DNA of 64,000 nucleotides from Pseudoscardovia radai (GCF_002259605.1 NZ_MWWR01000004.1:253962-317961); one strand, 5' to 3'; shown: positions 1 through 8,561, numbered from the stretch's first letter. Notes: a model not told the origin generated them from the letters alone. Made by a program: numbers and translations.

Positions 1-145
1 TGCCGTCGGCGGCGGTCGCCACGGATTTCGCTGCCTCGAACGCGGCCATCGCGCGGGCGACGTCCGGAGACGCGGGGACGGCGGGGTCGGCAGGGTTGAC
101 GGAATCGGAACCGAATTGAGATGTGGGGAACTGCTGAATAGGCAT
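1..145 (-). CDS. N-terminal part of a TPP-riboswitch-controlled gene (thiamine metabolism)
   Basis: Forty-eight codons are open on the minus strand from an ATG at 143-145 to the window edge, so the gene is truncated by the window, not by mutation. The visible N-terminus (MPIQQFPTSQFGS...) is polar and rich in Ala/Pro, with no signal peptide and no domain I can recognise. Its role is inferred from the TPP riboswitch directly upstream: such genes make, salvage or import thiamine. thiC is a plausible candidate, but the visible residues do not prove it. The only Shine-Dalgarno-like stretch (AAGGAAG) lies in the 3' end of the riboswitch, which would suit translational control. Confidence 0.7.
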   Translation of the reverse strand, partial: MPIQQFPTSQFGSDSVNPADPAVPASPDVARAMAAFEAAKSVATAADG

Positions 146-154
146 AAGAAGCCA

Positions 155-246
155 CTCACTTCCTTCGCACGCATTGACGTGACAGGTTCGGCCGGTGCTC
201 AGGACGTTCATCCTGATCTCAGCCCCTTTTGGGGCGCCCGGGTGTT
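155..246 (-). promoter_or_regulatory. TPP (thiamine pyrophosphate) riboswitch
   Basis: Read on the minus strand, the region contains the conserved THI-box blocks in order: GGGGCTGAGA, then GAACCTG, then TCAATGCGTGCGAAGGAAG. These match the pyrimidine-sensing and pyrophosphate-sensing arms of the TPP aptamer. A GCCCC-TTTT-GGGGC hairpin (222-235) forms the helix before CTGAGA. The aptamer ends about 10 bases before the ATG at 145. Its last block holds the likely ribosome-binding site, so ligand binding probably blocks translation. The exact 5' end is uncertain. Confidence 0.9.
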
Positions 247-367
247 GGACATTTGCGAGTATGACATGGAGGGTTGACAGCCGCGGCGCGTGTTTTGTGC
301 GGCGAGCGGTGTGCGCAGCTGGCGGTGTGCGAAGCGCAATGTGAAAGGCGGCGTTTGGAAATACACC

Positions 368-384
368 ACGATTGTGAAAATCGT
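368..384. promoter_or_regulatory. Inverted repeat, possible operator
   Basis: ACGATT-N5-AATCGT is a perfect 6+6 inverted repeat about 80 bp before the membrane protein at 462. It looks like a repressor site, but no regulator can be assigned. A TACGAT sequence (387-392) follows it and could be a -10 box. Confidence 0.3.
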
Positions 385-461
385 CATACGATGGGACTAT
401 CGATGCGCGCCGCTCAGTGCGTCGCGCCGTCGGGGAATATCGGAGAGACGTTTGGAGAGAC

Positions 462-935
462 ATGACCGATCAGAAAACCGAGTACGAGGCTGATTTCGAG
501 ACCGATCGTGACATCGTGGAAGAGCGGACCGGGCGGGATAGCCGGCCTACGCCGGAGCGCGCACCCGGTTCCGATGGCGAGCCGAACCGCCTGATCGCGC
601 GACTATGGCTGGCGGTGGCCGTGCTGTGTGCCATCGAAGCCGGCATGCTCGCGGCGAACGGATACGGCTGGGGAATCGTGAACGACCCCACCCTGCCGGC
701 AAGCCTTGTCGGATCCGTTGTGCTAATTAGCGCGATGGTGCCGCTGGCCCTTGCCGTTGCGTTGCTGTCGCGCCGGTATCTTGCGCCCAGCGGCATCGCG
801 TCCGTCATGGTTCTGGTGGCGCTTGCCGTGTCGGCGGTGTATATCCCTGGTTGGAACACCACCACGATTCACATGCTCGCCTTCGTCGCCGCCATACTCT
901 GCGCCGCCGAGACCTACACCCGCGCTTTCGCCTAA
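462..935 (+). CDS. Small integral membrane protein of unknown function
   Basis: 157 residues. The first ~45 residues are acidic and hydrophilic and should be cytoplasmic. Four hydrophobic segments follow: LWLAVAVLCAIEAGML, SLVGSVVLISAMVPLAL, GIASVMVLVALAVSAV and MLAFVAAILCAAETY. I recognise no family. The ATG at 462 was chosen over an upstream in-frame ATG (417) because GGAGAG lies just before it (453-458). The neighbours are a divergent thiamine gene and chorismate mutase across a repeat array, and neither suggests a function. Confidence 0.65.
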   Translation: MTDQKTEYEADFETDRDIVEERTGRDSRPTPERAPGSDGEPNRLIARLWLAVAVLCAIEAGMLAANGYGWGIVNDPTLPASLVGSVVLISAMVPLALAVALLSRRYLAPSGIASVMVLVALAVSAVYIPGWNTTTIHMLAFVAAILCAAETYTRAFA

Positions 936-1107
936 GGGCGCGCCTGGGTTTCGGGCCTTTGTGCGCGAGAGCCGGCGGGTGGGCTCCGGTGCGTGAGATT
1001 CGGCGTGGGGTCCGGCGACGTCGGAAGCCCATACCAGTGTTGTCGTTTTTCATAACGGTGGTACGGCTTTCGGACCGATTCCCATCCGCACGCTTCCTCG
1101 CGAATTC

Positions 1108-1492
1108 AACAGTGCCTCTCACTGGCAGGGCGGTGACCAGTGAGGGCGACTGTTGGTGGGGAAGCCTAGTGTTTTCAGCGATCGTTCGTCCGACAGTGCC
1201 TCTCACTGGCAGTGTGGCGACCAGTGAGACCGACTGTTGGTGGGGAAGCCTAGTGTTTTCAACGATCGTTCGTCCGACAGTGCCTCTCACTGGCAGGGCG
1301 GTGACCAGTGAGGGCGACTGTTGGTGGGGAAGCCTAGTGTTTTCAACGATTGTTTTCTCAACGGTGCCTCTCACTGGCACTGTGGCGACCAGTGAGACCG
1401 ACTGTTGGCGGGGGCATCGTTGGGAATGGGTGGGTTTCTGGTTAACGATGCCTCTTACTGGCAGTGTGGCCGCCAGTGAGAGGCATCGTTGG
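1108..1492. repeat. Family A palindrome array, 84-bp period, 5 units
   Basis: Five ~49-bp imperfect palindromes start at 1108, 1192, 1276, 1360 and 1444, an exact 84-bp register. Each has a left arm like AACAGTGCCTCTCACTGG and a right arm like CCAGTGAGAGGCACTGTT, separated by a short loop, then a ~35-bp spacer. The first three spacers are nearly identical. The fifth unit has AACGATGCC paired with GGCATCGTT, that is, both arms changed together. No credible gene lies in the 720-bp gap 936-1655: open frames through it are translations of the repeat. Related arrays lie at 16693-17247 and 35052-35268. Confidence 0.9.
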
Positions 1493-1643
1493 CGGGTGGA
1501 GAGGATGGAGCACGGGGCGGGCACCATCTCCGATAACAAGTGGTACGGATTCCGGACCGTCGTGGCTTGTGAGACTCGCGTGGTTTCCCGGCTCGCGTGG
1601 TTTATCTGGCGTGCGGGTTTACGCGAACGGCGCGGGGAATGGG

Positions 1644-1649
1644 TAAGCT
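1644..1649 (+). promoter_or_regulatory. -10 box of leaderless chorismate mutase gene
   Basis: TAAGCT ends 6 bases before the ATG at 1656, placing the transcription start at or next to the start codon. No Shine-Dalgarno sequence is present. Confidence 0.5.
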
Positions 1650-1655
1650 GGGCGT

Positions 1656-2162
1656 ATGAGTGAAACGACTACGGGCGAGTGGCCTGAGGGCCAGAGCAAT
1701 TCCTTCCAGCATGATGAATCCGCCGCGACGCGCACCGATGCGCGCTCCGGCATCGCATCCGTCGCGGCATCCGCCGCGGCATCCGCATCCGCCACGCCGA
1801 CCGAGCGCACGACCACGATCGAGTCGGCCGACACTCCGCGCACGCATGCGGCGGTGAAGCAGATCGAGGCGTTGCGCTCCACGATCGACAACATCGATGC
1901 GGCCGTCATCCACCTGCTCGCCGAGCGTTTCAAGGCCACGTCGCGCGTCGGCGTGCTCAAGGCCCAGGCTGGCTTCGCCCCGGCCGACCTGCAGCGTGAG
2001 GAACAGCAGATCGAGCGTCTGCGCAGCATCGCCCGCGACGCGGGTCTCGACATGCAGATCGCCGAGATGTACAAGCAGTTCGTGGTCGAGGAGGCCAAGA
2101 AGCGCCACCAGCGCATCATCGACGCCGGTGGCGATCCCGGCACGCTCGACGTCTACGCCTGA
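1656..2162 (+). CDS. Chorismate mutase, AroQ type
   Basis: 168 residues. An unstructured Ser/Ala/Thr-rich stretch (1-62) precedes an all-helical AroQ domain (about 65-152). Recognisable elements are IEALRSTIDNID in helix 1, LLAERFKATSRVGVLKA with the Arg and Lys that bind the ring carboxylates, and the QREEQQIERLR segment with an Arg-Glu pair like that of E. coli chorismate mutase. The enzyme converts chorismate to prephenate, the first step toward Phe and Tyr. The domain is stand-alone, without a dehydratase or dehydrogenase partner. The start is leaderless. The long N-terminal tail is atypical and its role is unknown. Confidence 0.88.
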   Translation: MSETTTGEWPEGQSNSFQHDESAATRTDARSGIASVAASAAASASATPTERTTTIESADTPRTHAAVKQIEALRSTIDNIDAAVIHLLAERFKATSRVGVLKAQAGFAPADLQREEQQIERLRSIARDAGLDMQIAEMYKQFVVEEAKKRHQRIIDAGGDPGTLDVYA

Positions 2163-2253
2163 TTGCACGGAAGGGTGACGCCGCGCCGTAGAATAGGGTC
2201 CCGTCACTGCGTCGCAACGGCGCCGATTCCAGCAGAGAGCATTCCGAGGCAAG

Positions 2254-3264
2254 ATGAACAGAGCGTATGGGCCTTCCGATGGTCCCGAACAAGACGATGC
2301 ACGATTTTCCGACCCGTCATCCGAATCGTCGGCCGGCCCCGCCAAGGCGGCCTCCCACGCCCGTCGCCGCCATCCCGCGCTCATCGTCATTGCCATCGTC
2401 ATCGTCGTGGCGCTGGTCGTCGGATGCGGCCTGTACACGCGCTACCGTATGACGCGCAACGGCGCCGGAGCATCGTCGGAGGCCGCGGCCGCTACCGAAA
2501 CCCCCGACACTCCCACCGCTACCGAAACCCTCGACGCCGCCGACGCCGACCTCACGAAAGAAGCCCCCGTCCCCGAGCCATCCACCCCGCGCAACGTCGA
2601 CATCACCGCCGACATGAAGCCGACGCTCGACTCCATCTTCGCCGGCGCCGACTACGCCGTCCAGGTGGTGAGCATGGCGAACGACGCCACCATCGTGAGC
2701 ATCGACCCCGAGCAGCAGTTCACCGGCGCGAGCACCTACAAGCTGTTCGTGGCCTACTCCATGATCAGCGCCGTCGAAAACGGCACCATGACGTGGGACA
2801 CGCCGTTCAACGGCCAGACGCTCGGCTCGTGCTTCGACACCATGATCGTCAACTCCGACAACGCCTGCCCTCTCGCCTGGCTCAACATGAAGAACCCGCT
2901 GACGGTGCAGCAGGAGATGCGCGACGCCGGCTTCATGAACTCCGGTTTCGCCGACGATTCCTACGTCACGGCCGGCGACCTCGCCGACTACCTCACGCGC
3001 CTGTACAAAGGCACGTTCATGGACCCGGATTCGCGCGCGAAACTGCTCGAGGACATGACGACGCAGGTGTATCGCTCCGGCATTCCGACGGGCATCGGCG
3101 AGCACGGCACGGTGGCTGACAAGGTCGGCTTCCTCTACGGGTTGCTCCACGATGCCGCCATCGTGTATTCCGACAAGGGGGACTATGTGATGGTGATCCT
3201 CACCGATGGGTCGTCGTGGGGCGCGATTGCGCAGGCCGCGGGCGCGATTTACGACGCGCTGTGA
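2254..3264 (+). CDS. Membrane-anchored serine hydrolase with class A beta-lactamase fold
   Basis: 336 residues. A cytoplasmic head (1-40) is followed by one transmembrane segment (PALIVIAIVIVVALVVGCGL, 41-60), a Pro/Thr/Glu-rich linker (to ~115) and the catalytic domain. The active-site set of penicillin-interacting enzymes is visible: S160-T-Y-K163 (SxxK), S201-D-N203, and a KVG triad near residue 290 in place of KTG. The domain is probably extracytoplasmic. It could be a beta-lactamase relative, an esterase or a cell-wall peptidase, and the sequence cannot separate these. The ATG follows GAGGCAAG. TAGAAT at about 2188 is a possible -10 box. Confidence 0.75.
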   Translation: MNRAYGPSDGPEQDDARFSDPSSESSAGPAKAASHARRRHPALIVIAIVIVVALVVGCGLYTRYRMTRNGAGASSEAAAATETPDTPTATETLDAADADLTKEAPVPEPSTPRNVDITADMKPTLDSIFAGADYAVQVVSMANDATIVSIDPEQQFTGASTYKLFVAYSMISAVENGTMTWDTPFNGQTLGSCFDTMIVNSDNACPLAWLNMKNPLTVQQEMRDAGFMNSGFADDSYVTAGDLADYLTRLYKGTFMDPDSRAKLLEDMTTQVYRSGIPTGIGEHGTVADKVGFLYGLLHDAAIVYSDKGDYVMVILTDGSSWGAIAQAAGAIYDAL

Positions 3265-3335
3265 GCGCTGTGAGAGGCGGCGCTGCCAGAGGCGCGGATG
3301 GCGCATAAAACGGCGCATAGAACGTCGCATAAAAC

Positions 3336-3372
3336 AAGGGGTCGCATGCCGGAGCATGCGACCCCTTTCGTA
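3336..3372. terminator. Bidirectional terminator between serine hydrolase gene and valS
   Basis: A 14-bp perfect stem (AAGGGGTCGCATGC with its complement, loop CGGA) lies between two convergent genes. On the minus strand it is followed by TTGTTTTATG, and on the plus strand by TTTCG, so it can serve both. Confidence 0.85.
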
Positions 3373-3398
3373 TTCGTTCCGTATTCGGAAGCCCTGGC

Positions 3399-6146
3399 TT
3401 ACTCGCCCTTCGGAGCCTTCGGGGCCTTCGGCTTCTTGGCCGGGGCCTCGCCGAGCTCGCTCGAGACGATCTTGACGCCGGTGATCTGGTCGTCGTCGGC
3501 ATCGTTCGCGTGGCTCACGCTGTTGATCACGATCTTGCCGGTCACGTGGCCGGCCTCGGCGATGTCGGGCAGGGAGGACTTCACGAAGTTCGCACCCTCG
3601 TGGTCGACGTTCATCTCGGCCTTGAGGATCGGCGTCTTCATGGAGACCTTGGCCTCGGACTTGATCTTGCGCAGGGCGGCGAGGGCGCGTCCGGCCCAGT
3701 CGAGCTGGGCAGGATCGGCCTTGCCGGCGCAGGACGCGTAGTACGCGGCGTCCGGCCATGCGGCGCGGTGCACGGAACCGCCGTCCGCGTGCATCCAGCT
3801 CCACACTTCCTCCGTGGCGTACGGCAGGTACGGGGCGAAGAGACGGGCGAAGGCGTCGAGGCCCAGGCCCAGCGTGGTGCGGGCGGAGAGCACGTCCTCG
3901 GCGCTCGGCATCTCGTGCGTCGCGTCGGCCGTGCCATAGGCGCGGTTCTTCACGAGCTCGATGTAATCGTCGCAGAACTGCCAGAAGAAGGTCTCGATGA
4001 GGTCGAGCGCCTTGGCGTGATCGTAGTTCTCGAGCGATTCGGTGGCCTCGGCGATAACCTTGCCCAGCGCACCCATCGTGGCGCGGTCGAGCGCAACCGT
4101 CACGTTCGCGGGGTCCCACACGGCCTGCGCGGGCTCGCCCACATGGTGGTTCTCGTCCTCGCGGCCGATGGCGAGCGCGAACTTCGTGGCGTTGAGCAGC
4201 TTGATGGCGAGGCGGCGCCCGATTTTCATCTGGCCCTCGTCATACGTGGCGTCGACGCCCAGGCGCGCGGAGGCGGCCCAGTAGCGCACGGCATCCGCGC
4301 CGTACTTGTCGATCGGCTCGTTCGGAACAACCACGTTGCCCTTGGACTTGCTCATCTTCTTGTGGTCCGGATCGAGAATCCAGCCGGAGAGCGTCGCGTG
4401 CTTCCACGGCAGCACGCCGTTCTCGAGATGCGCGCGGTCGATGGTGCTGAACAGCCAGGTGCGGATGATGTCCTGGCCCTGCGGGCGCAGGTCCATCGGG
4501 AACGACGCGTTGAAGAAGCCGTCCTCGCCGGGCTCGCCCCAGTGGGTCACGATCTGCGGGGTGAGCGACGACGTGGCCCACGTGTCCATGATGTCCTTCT
4601 CGGCCGTGAAGCCGCCGGGCTGGTCACGCTGCTCCTCGTCGAAGCCCTCCGGGACGTCCTGCGTCGGATCGATCGGCAGATCCGCTTCCTCCGGGGTGAT
4701 CGGGTGCTCGTAATCGGTGGTGCCGTCGGCGTTCACCGGGTACCACAGCGGGAACGGGATGCCGAAGTAGCGCTGGCGCGAGATGAGCCAGTCGCCGTTG
4801 AGGCCCTCGACCCAGTTGTTGTAGCGCACGCGCATGAAGTCGGGGTGGAAGTCGAGTTCCTTGCCGCGCTCGAGGAGCTCGGCGTTCAGCTGCGGGTCGG
4901 TGCCGCCGTTCTTGAGGTACCACTGGCGCGAGGTGACGATCTCGAGCGGCTTGTCGCCCTTCTCATAGAAGTTCGTCATACGCTTCGTCGGGCGCGGCTC
5001 GCCGTCCAGATCGCCGGACTGGCGCAGCGCCTCGACGATGATCTTGCGGGCGGAGAACGTGGTCTTGCCCTCGAGCTGCTGGAACAGGCCGATGCCCTCC
5101 GGGTCCTCGAGCCAGTCCGGCACGCTCATGATGATGCGGCCGTTGCGCTGGATGATCGAGCGGGTCGGCAGATGCAGGTCGCGCCACCACTCGACGTCGG
5201 TGACGTCGCCGAAGGTGCAGCACATGGCGATGCCGGCGCCCTTGTCCATCTCCGCGGCCTTGTGCGCGAGAATCGGCACCTTGACCTTGAACAGCGGGGA
5301 GTACACGTACTGGCCGAAGTACTTCTGGTAGCGCTCGTCGTCAGGATGCGCGATGAGGGCGCAGCAGGCGGGGAGCAGCTCGGGGCGGGTGGTCTCGATG
5401 TAGATCGGTGTGCCGTCCTCGAAGCGGAAGGCCACACGATGGTAGAAGCCATCGTATTCGCGGCTTTCGAGCTCGGCCTGGGCTACCGCGGTCTGGAACG
5501 TGACGTCCCACAGGCCCGGGGCTTCCTTCTGATAGGCCTCGCCACGGGCGAGGTTGCGCAGGAACGCCTTCTGGGCCACGCGGCGTGCGTGCGTGCCGAT
5601 GGTGTTATAGGTCTGTGTCCAGTCGACCGACAGGCCCAGCGCGCGCCACAGGTGCTCGAACTGCGCCTCGTCCTGCGGGGTGAGCTTCTCGCACAGCTCG
5701 ATGAAGTTCTGACGGGAGCAGGGCACCTGGTCCTTGGCCTGGATCTTCTTGCCCTCGGTGCCTTCGAACGGCGGCTTGAAATCGGGATCGTACTTCAGCG
5801 ACGTGTCCACGCGCACGCCGTAATAGTTCTGCACGCGGCGCTCGGTGGGCAGGCCGTTGTCGTCCCAGCCCATCGGGTAGAGCACGTCGAAACCGCGCAT
5901 GCGCTTGTAGCGCGCGATGACGTCGGTATGCGTATAGGAGAAGACATGGCCCACGTGCAGATGGCCGGACGCGGTGGGCGGCGGGGTGTCGATGGAGTAG
6001 ACGGCCTTGCGGTCACGGGTGTTGCGGAAACGGTAGACCTGGGACTCCTCCCAGACCTTGCCCCACTTGTTCTCGAGGCCCTCGACCCCGACGCGATCGG
6101 GCAGCGGGGTCAGGTTCGCTGTGATGGATTCTTTTTTATCAGCCAT
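3399..6146 (-). CDS. valS: Valine--tRNA ligase
   Basis: 915 residues, usual length for bacterial ValRS. A class I synthetase that charges tRNA-Val and edits mischarged Thr. The HIGH signature appears as GHLHVGH (61-67) after PPPTAS. The KMSKS loop is KKMSKSKGN near residue 597. The CP1 editing domain lies between them, and the anticodon-binding domain follows. The last ~25 residues are Lys/Pro/Ala-rich (EAPAKKPKAPKAPKGE). The start at 6146 has no Shine-Dalgarno; TAGACT (6154-6159) lies 7 bases upstream, so the mRNA is probably leaderless. No T-box is visible. Confidence 0.97.
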   Translation of the reverse strand: MADKKESITANLTPLPDRVGVEGLENKWGKVWEESQVYRFRNTRDRKAVYSIDTPPPTASGHLHVGHVFSYTHTDVIARYKRMRGFDVLYPMGWDDNGLPTERRVQNYYGVRVDTSLKYDPDFKPPFEGTEGKKIQAKDQVPCSRQNFIELCEKLTPQDEAQFEHLWRALGLSVDWTQTYNTIGTHARRVAQKAFLRNLARGEAYQKEAPGLWDVTFQTAVAQAELESREYDGFYHRVAFRFEDGTPIYIETTRPELLPACCALIAHPDDERYQKYFGQYVYSPLFKVKVPILAHKAAEMDKGAGIAMCCTFGDVTDVEWWRDLHLPTRSIIQRNGRIIMSVPDWLEDPEGIGLFQQLEGKTTFSARKIIVEALRQSGDLDGEPRPTKRMTNFYEKGDKPLEIVTSRQWYLKNGGTDPQLNAELLERGKELDFHPDFMRVRYNNWVEGLNGDWLISRQRYFGIPFPLWYPVNADGTTDYEHPITPEEADLPIDPTQDVPEGFDEEQRDQPGGFTAEKDIMDTWATSSLTPQIVTHWGEPGEDGFFNASFPMDLRPQGQDIIRTWLFSTIDRAHLENGVLPWKHATLSGWILDPDHKKMSKSKGNVVVPNEPIDKYGADAVRYWAASARLGVDATYDEGQMKIGRRLAIKLLNATKFALAIGREDENHHVGEPAQAVWDPANVTVALDRATMGALGKVIAEATESLENYDHAKALDLIETFFWQFCDDYIELVKNRAYGTADATHEMPSAEDVLSARTTLGLGLDAFARLFAPYLPYATEEVWSWMHADGGSVHRAAWPDAAYYASCAGKADPAQLDWAGRALAALRKIKSEAKVSMKTPILKAEMNVDHEGANFVKSSLPDIAEAGHVTGKIVINSVSHANDADDDQITGVKIVSSELGEAPAKKPKAPKAPKGE

Positions 6147-6153
6147 AGCCGCC

Positions 6154-6159
6154 AGTCTA
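6154..6159 (-). promoter_or_regulatory. -10 box of leaderless valS
   Basis: Minus-strand TAGACT ends 7 bases before the valS ATG. Confidence 0.6.
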
Positions 6160-6223
6160 AGGATTCAGCGTGACATGAGACCGTTTCCGCTTCGCCCTCT
6201 CGCGGCGGGGACAGGTTCCTTTT

Positions 6224-6305
6224 AACAATGTGATGGCTTGCGGACAGAAATCGTGTGATTGTGCCGTCCGGAGGCCGTTTTGTGTCCGTTTCCCATCACA
6301 TTGTT
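6224..6305. repeat. Family B 82-bp palindromic element, copy 1
   Basis: An element bounded by AACAATGTGATGG and its exact complement CCATCACATTGTT. The inner arms continue with CTTGCGGACAGAAA and TTTTGTGTCCG. It is 82 bp long, like the copies at 16558, 27165, 43820 and 53948. It has no coding capacity. Its flanks (ggttcctttt before, atgggag after) match those of the copy at 27165. Confidence 0.85.
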
Positions 6306-6840
6306 ATGGGAGAGGGTGGCGTCCGGCGGTGTTTCGGTACGTTTTGGCGTTCGGCGGGTGTGTGGGCACCCGCTTTGGGCGGTTTTGGGGTTCCGGCGGG
6401 CGGTTTTGGGGTTGGAATCGCGCAAAGTGGGTGTGGTGGCGCCCACTTTATGCGGTTTTGGGGTGGTTTTGACGATTTTTCGGCCTGAAATGGCGTTCGG
6501 CGGGTGTGTGGACACCCACTTTATGCGGTTTTGGGGTTCCGGCGGGTGGTTTTGGGCCCGGAATGGTGCAAAGTGGGTGTGATGGCACCCGCTTTATGCG
6601 GTTTTGGGGTGGTTTCTACGATTTTTGGCCTGAAATGGCGTTCGGCGGGTGTGGCGGCACCCGCTTTGGGCGGTTTCGGGGTGGTTTTTACGATTTTCCG
6701 GCCTGGAATCGTGCAAAGTGGGTGTGATGGCACCCGCTTTGGGTGGTTTTGGGGTGGTATTGACGATTTTTCGGCCTGAAATGGCGTTCGGCGGGTGTGA
6801 TGGCACCCGCTTTGCACGGTTTTGGGGTCTGGGCAGACGA
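6306..6840. repeat. Family C palindrome array, 73-bp period, 7 units
   Basis: The GGGTG core recurs at 6356, 6429, 6502, 6575, 6647, 6720 and 6793: five intervals of 73 bp and one of 72. Each unit has a hairpin such as AAAGTGGGTG-TGATGG-CACCCGCTTT, followed by GGCGGTTTTGGGGTGG and often ACGATTTTTCGGCCTG. It fills the gap between valS and the gene ending at 6854 and contains no gene. Confidence 0.9.
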
Positions 6841-6853
6841 TTTTCCCGCCGCG

Positions 6854-8554
6854 TCAGTTCACGTGGAGGGCGGTGAGGTCGAGGCGGTCGGACGAGTACA
6901 GGGCGGGCATGCCGGTGAGGGTGCTGCGCGAGGCGGCTACGGGGGTCGACACATAGAGCCACACATAGGGGCTGTCGGTATCGAGCCGGTCGGCGAGCGC
7001 GGCCACGTCGTTCGCATAGTCGGTTCCGTTCGTGGCGGCGGCGAGCCGCGCGCGCAGCTCGTCCGCCTCGGAGCTCGTGTACTGTGCCACGCCGTTCGGG
7101 TCGCTGATCCGGGAGATGTCGCGGCTGTCATCGAAATGCACGATCGTCATGTCGTAATCGTGTTCCTGCGTCACCTGCCGCTCGTAGGAGGCATCGTCGA
7201 GCTGCGTGCCGAAAACCCACCAGCCGGCGGCCGACAGCTGCGCGATCGCCTGCTGCGCCACCGCGGCGTCGGACTCGCGGTACACGAAGCTCAGGTTCAT
7301 GGCGAGCGACGAGAAGAACGCGCGGCTGGATTGCGGATCGTAGGAGACGGCGGGGGAGATGTCGCCGGCGCCGGGGTCAAGCGGCGCGACGGCTTCGCTC
7401 AGCGTGCCGCATGTGGCGCCGCACCACGAGACGATGCCCGCGGTGTCGATCGCCTTGCGCGCGGCCTGCCGCGACGCCACGTCCGCGAAATACGTCTGTC
7501 CGCCCGAATGGAACGCAATCGCCGTCTTCATGGTGGAGCCCATTGTGGTTTCGCTCACGCCCTCGACGCCGTCCAGCGACGCCAGCGCGTCGGAGTCCGC
7601 GGGCAGCACGGCGTCCACCGTGCCGTTTTTCACATCCTCGACGGCGGACTGTCCGTCGGCGTAGGCGCGCAGCGTCACGGTGCGCGGGTTCTCGGTGTGG
7701 CCGGACGCCCAGTACGCGTCGTTGCGCTCAAGGGTCAGCGTCTGCCCGGCATCGAGCGCGCCGATGACGTAGGGACCGGAGCCGGCGACGGGCGTCGTGC
7801 CGTCGCCTTGGTCCTCCTCGTCCCACACTATTCCCGCGCGGCCCGACAGGCGCCAGGGCAGCGTGGGGTCGGGCGTGGACAGGGTGATGGTGACGGTGGA
7901 GGCGTCGGTCTGCGTGACGGAGGCGAGGCCGGCCAGCGCGTCGGAGCCGAGATAGGCGTTCTGCACGGTCTGCTGCAGGGACCAGACCACGTCGGAGGCG
8001 TCAAGCGTATGCCCGTTCGAGAAACGGATGCCATCGGCGAGGTGGAAGGTGTAGGTCAGGCCGTCCTCGGAGGTCTCCCACGATGTTGCAAGGCCGGCGA
8101 CCGCGTTGTTCGAGGCGTTGCGTCCGCAGATCGTCTCGTAGACGTTGCCGACGAGGTACTGCGCCACGGCGTCCTCGGAGTCAGTGTGCACGTCGAGCGA
8201 GGAGGGCACGGCGTCGACGGCGATGGTGACCGATGCGCCCGTGGCGCCCGACAGGCGCCGCACGACGGGGTTGTTGTGCGAGACGGTCATGCCCCAGACG
8301 AGCCAGGCGGCGAAGCCGAAGACGATGAGGCATGCGGTGAACACGATCCATCCGCGCGCGGTGGCGCGGGTGGCGGTGCGGGCGGCAGCGCGCTGCGCAC
8401 GGGCAGACGATGGCGCGGATGTGGGGGTGGACGATGTGGCCGGCGTGGACGTCGGGCCAGATACTGGCGTCTGCGTCGGTTCTGCCGCGGGCGTTGGCTG
8501 TTGTGGCTGGGCGAACGTCCGGGAATCCATGCCATCGTCGTGAGAAGTGCTCAT
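6854..8554 (-). CDS. Membrane-anchored family 5 extracellular solute-binding protein
   Basis: 566 residues. A cytoplasmic Pro/Thr/Ser-rich head (1-67) is followed by one transmembrane segment (GWIVFTACLIVFGFAAWLVWG, 69-89), then a SBP_bac_5 (oligopeptide/nickel-type) domain. Family features include VPSSLDVH, VGNVYETI, DGLTYTFHLADGIRFSNG and ASDVVWSLQ. There is no lipobox, so it is anchored by the N-terminal helix, which is unusual for such proteins. No permease or ATPase gene is adjacent, so the transporter partner is unknown. Start: ATG at 8554, with TACAGT (8562-8567) 7 bases upstream and no Shine-Dalgarno. Confidence 0.8.
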   Translation of the reverse strand: MSTSHDDGMDSRTFAQPQQPTPAAEPTQTPVSGPTSTPATSSTPTSAPSSARAQRAAARTATRATARGWIVFTACLIVFGFAAWLVWGMTVSHNNPVVRRLSGATGASVTIAVDAVPSSLDVHTDSEDAVAQYLVGNVYETICGRNASNNAVAGLATSWETSEDGLTYTFHLADGIRFSNGHTLDASDVVWSLQQTVQNAYLGSDALAGLASVTQTDASTVTITLSTPDPTLPWRLSGRAGIVWDEEDQGDGTTPVAGSGPYVIGALDAGQTLTLERNDAYWASGHTENPRTVTLRAYADGQSAVEDVKNGTVDAVLPADSDALASLDGVEGVSETTMGSTMKTAIAFHSGGQTYFADVASRQAARKAIDTAGIVSWCGATCGTLSEAVAPLDPGAGDISPAVSYDPQSSRAFFSSLAMNLSFVYRESDAAVAQQAIAQLSAAGWWVFGTQLDDASYERQVTQEHDYDMTIVHFDDSRDISRISDPNGVAQYTSSEADELRARLAAATNGTDYANDVAALADRLDTDSPYVWLYVSTPVAASRSTLTGMPALYSSDRLDLTALHVN

Positions 8555-8561
8555 GTTGCCC

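Noticed and set aside
851..1663. Protein-coding gene across the first repeat array
   Set aside because: A long open frame exists because the 84-bp unit is a multiple of three and lacks stops. Its protein is only the translated repeat, with no start signal, and similar frames occur on both strands.
6224..6840. REP elements with an associated RAYT transposase
   Set aside because: The palindromes recall REP/BIME repeats, but no RAYT-like gene lies in the window and the strict 73-bp register is not typical of REP clusters. A genome-wide search would be needed.
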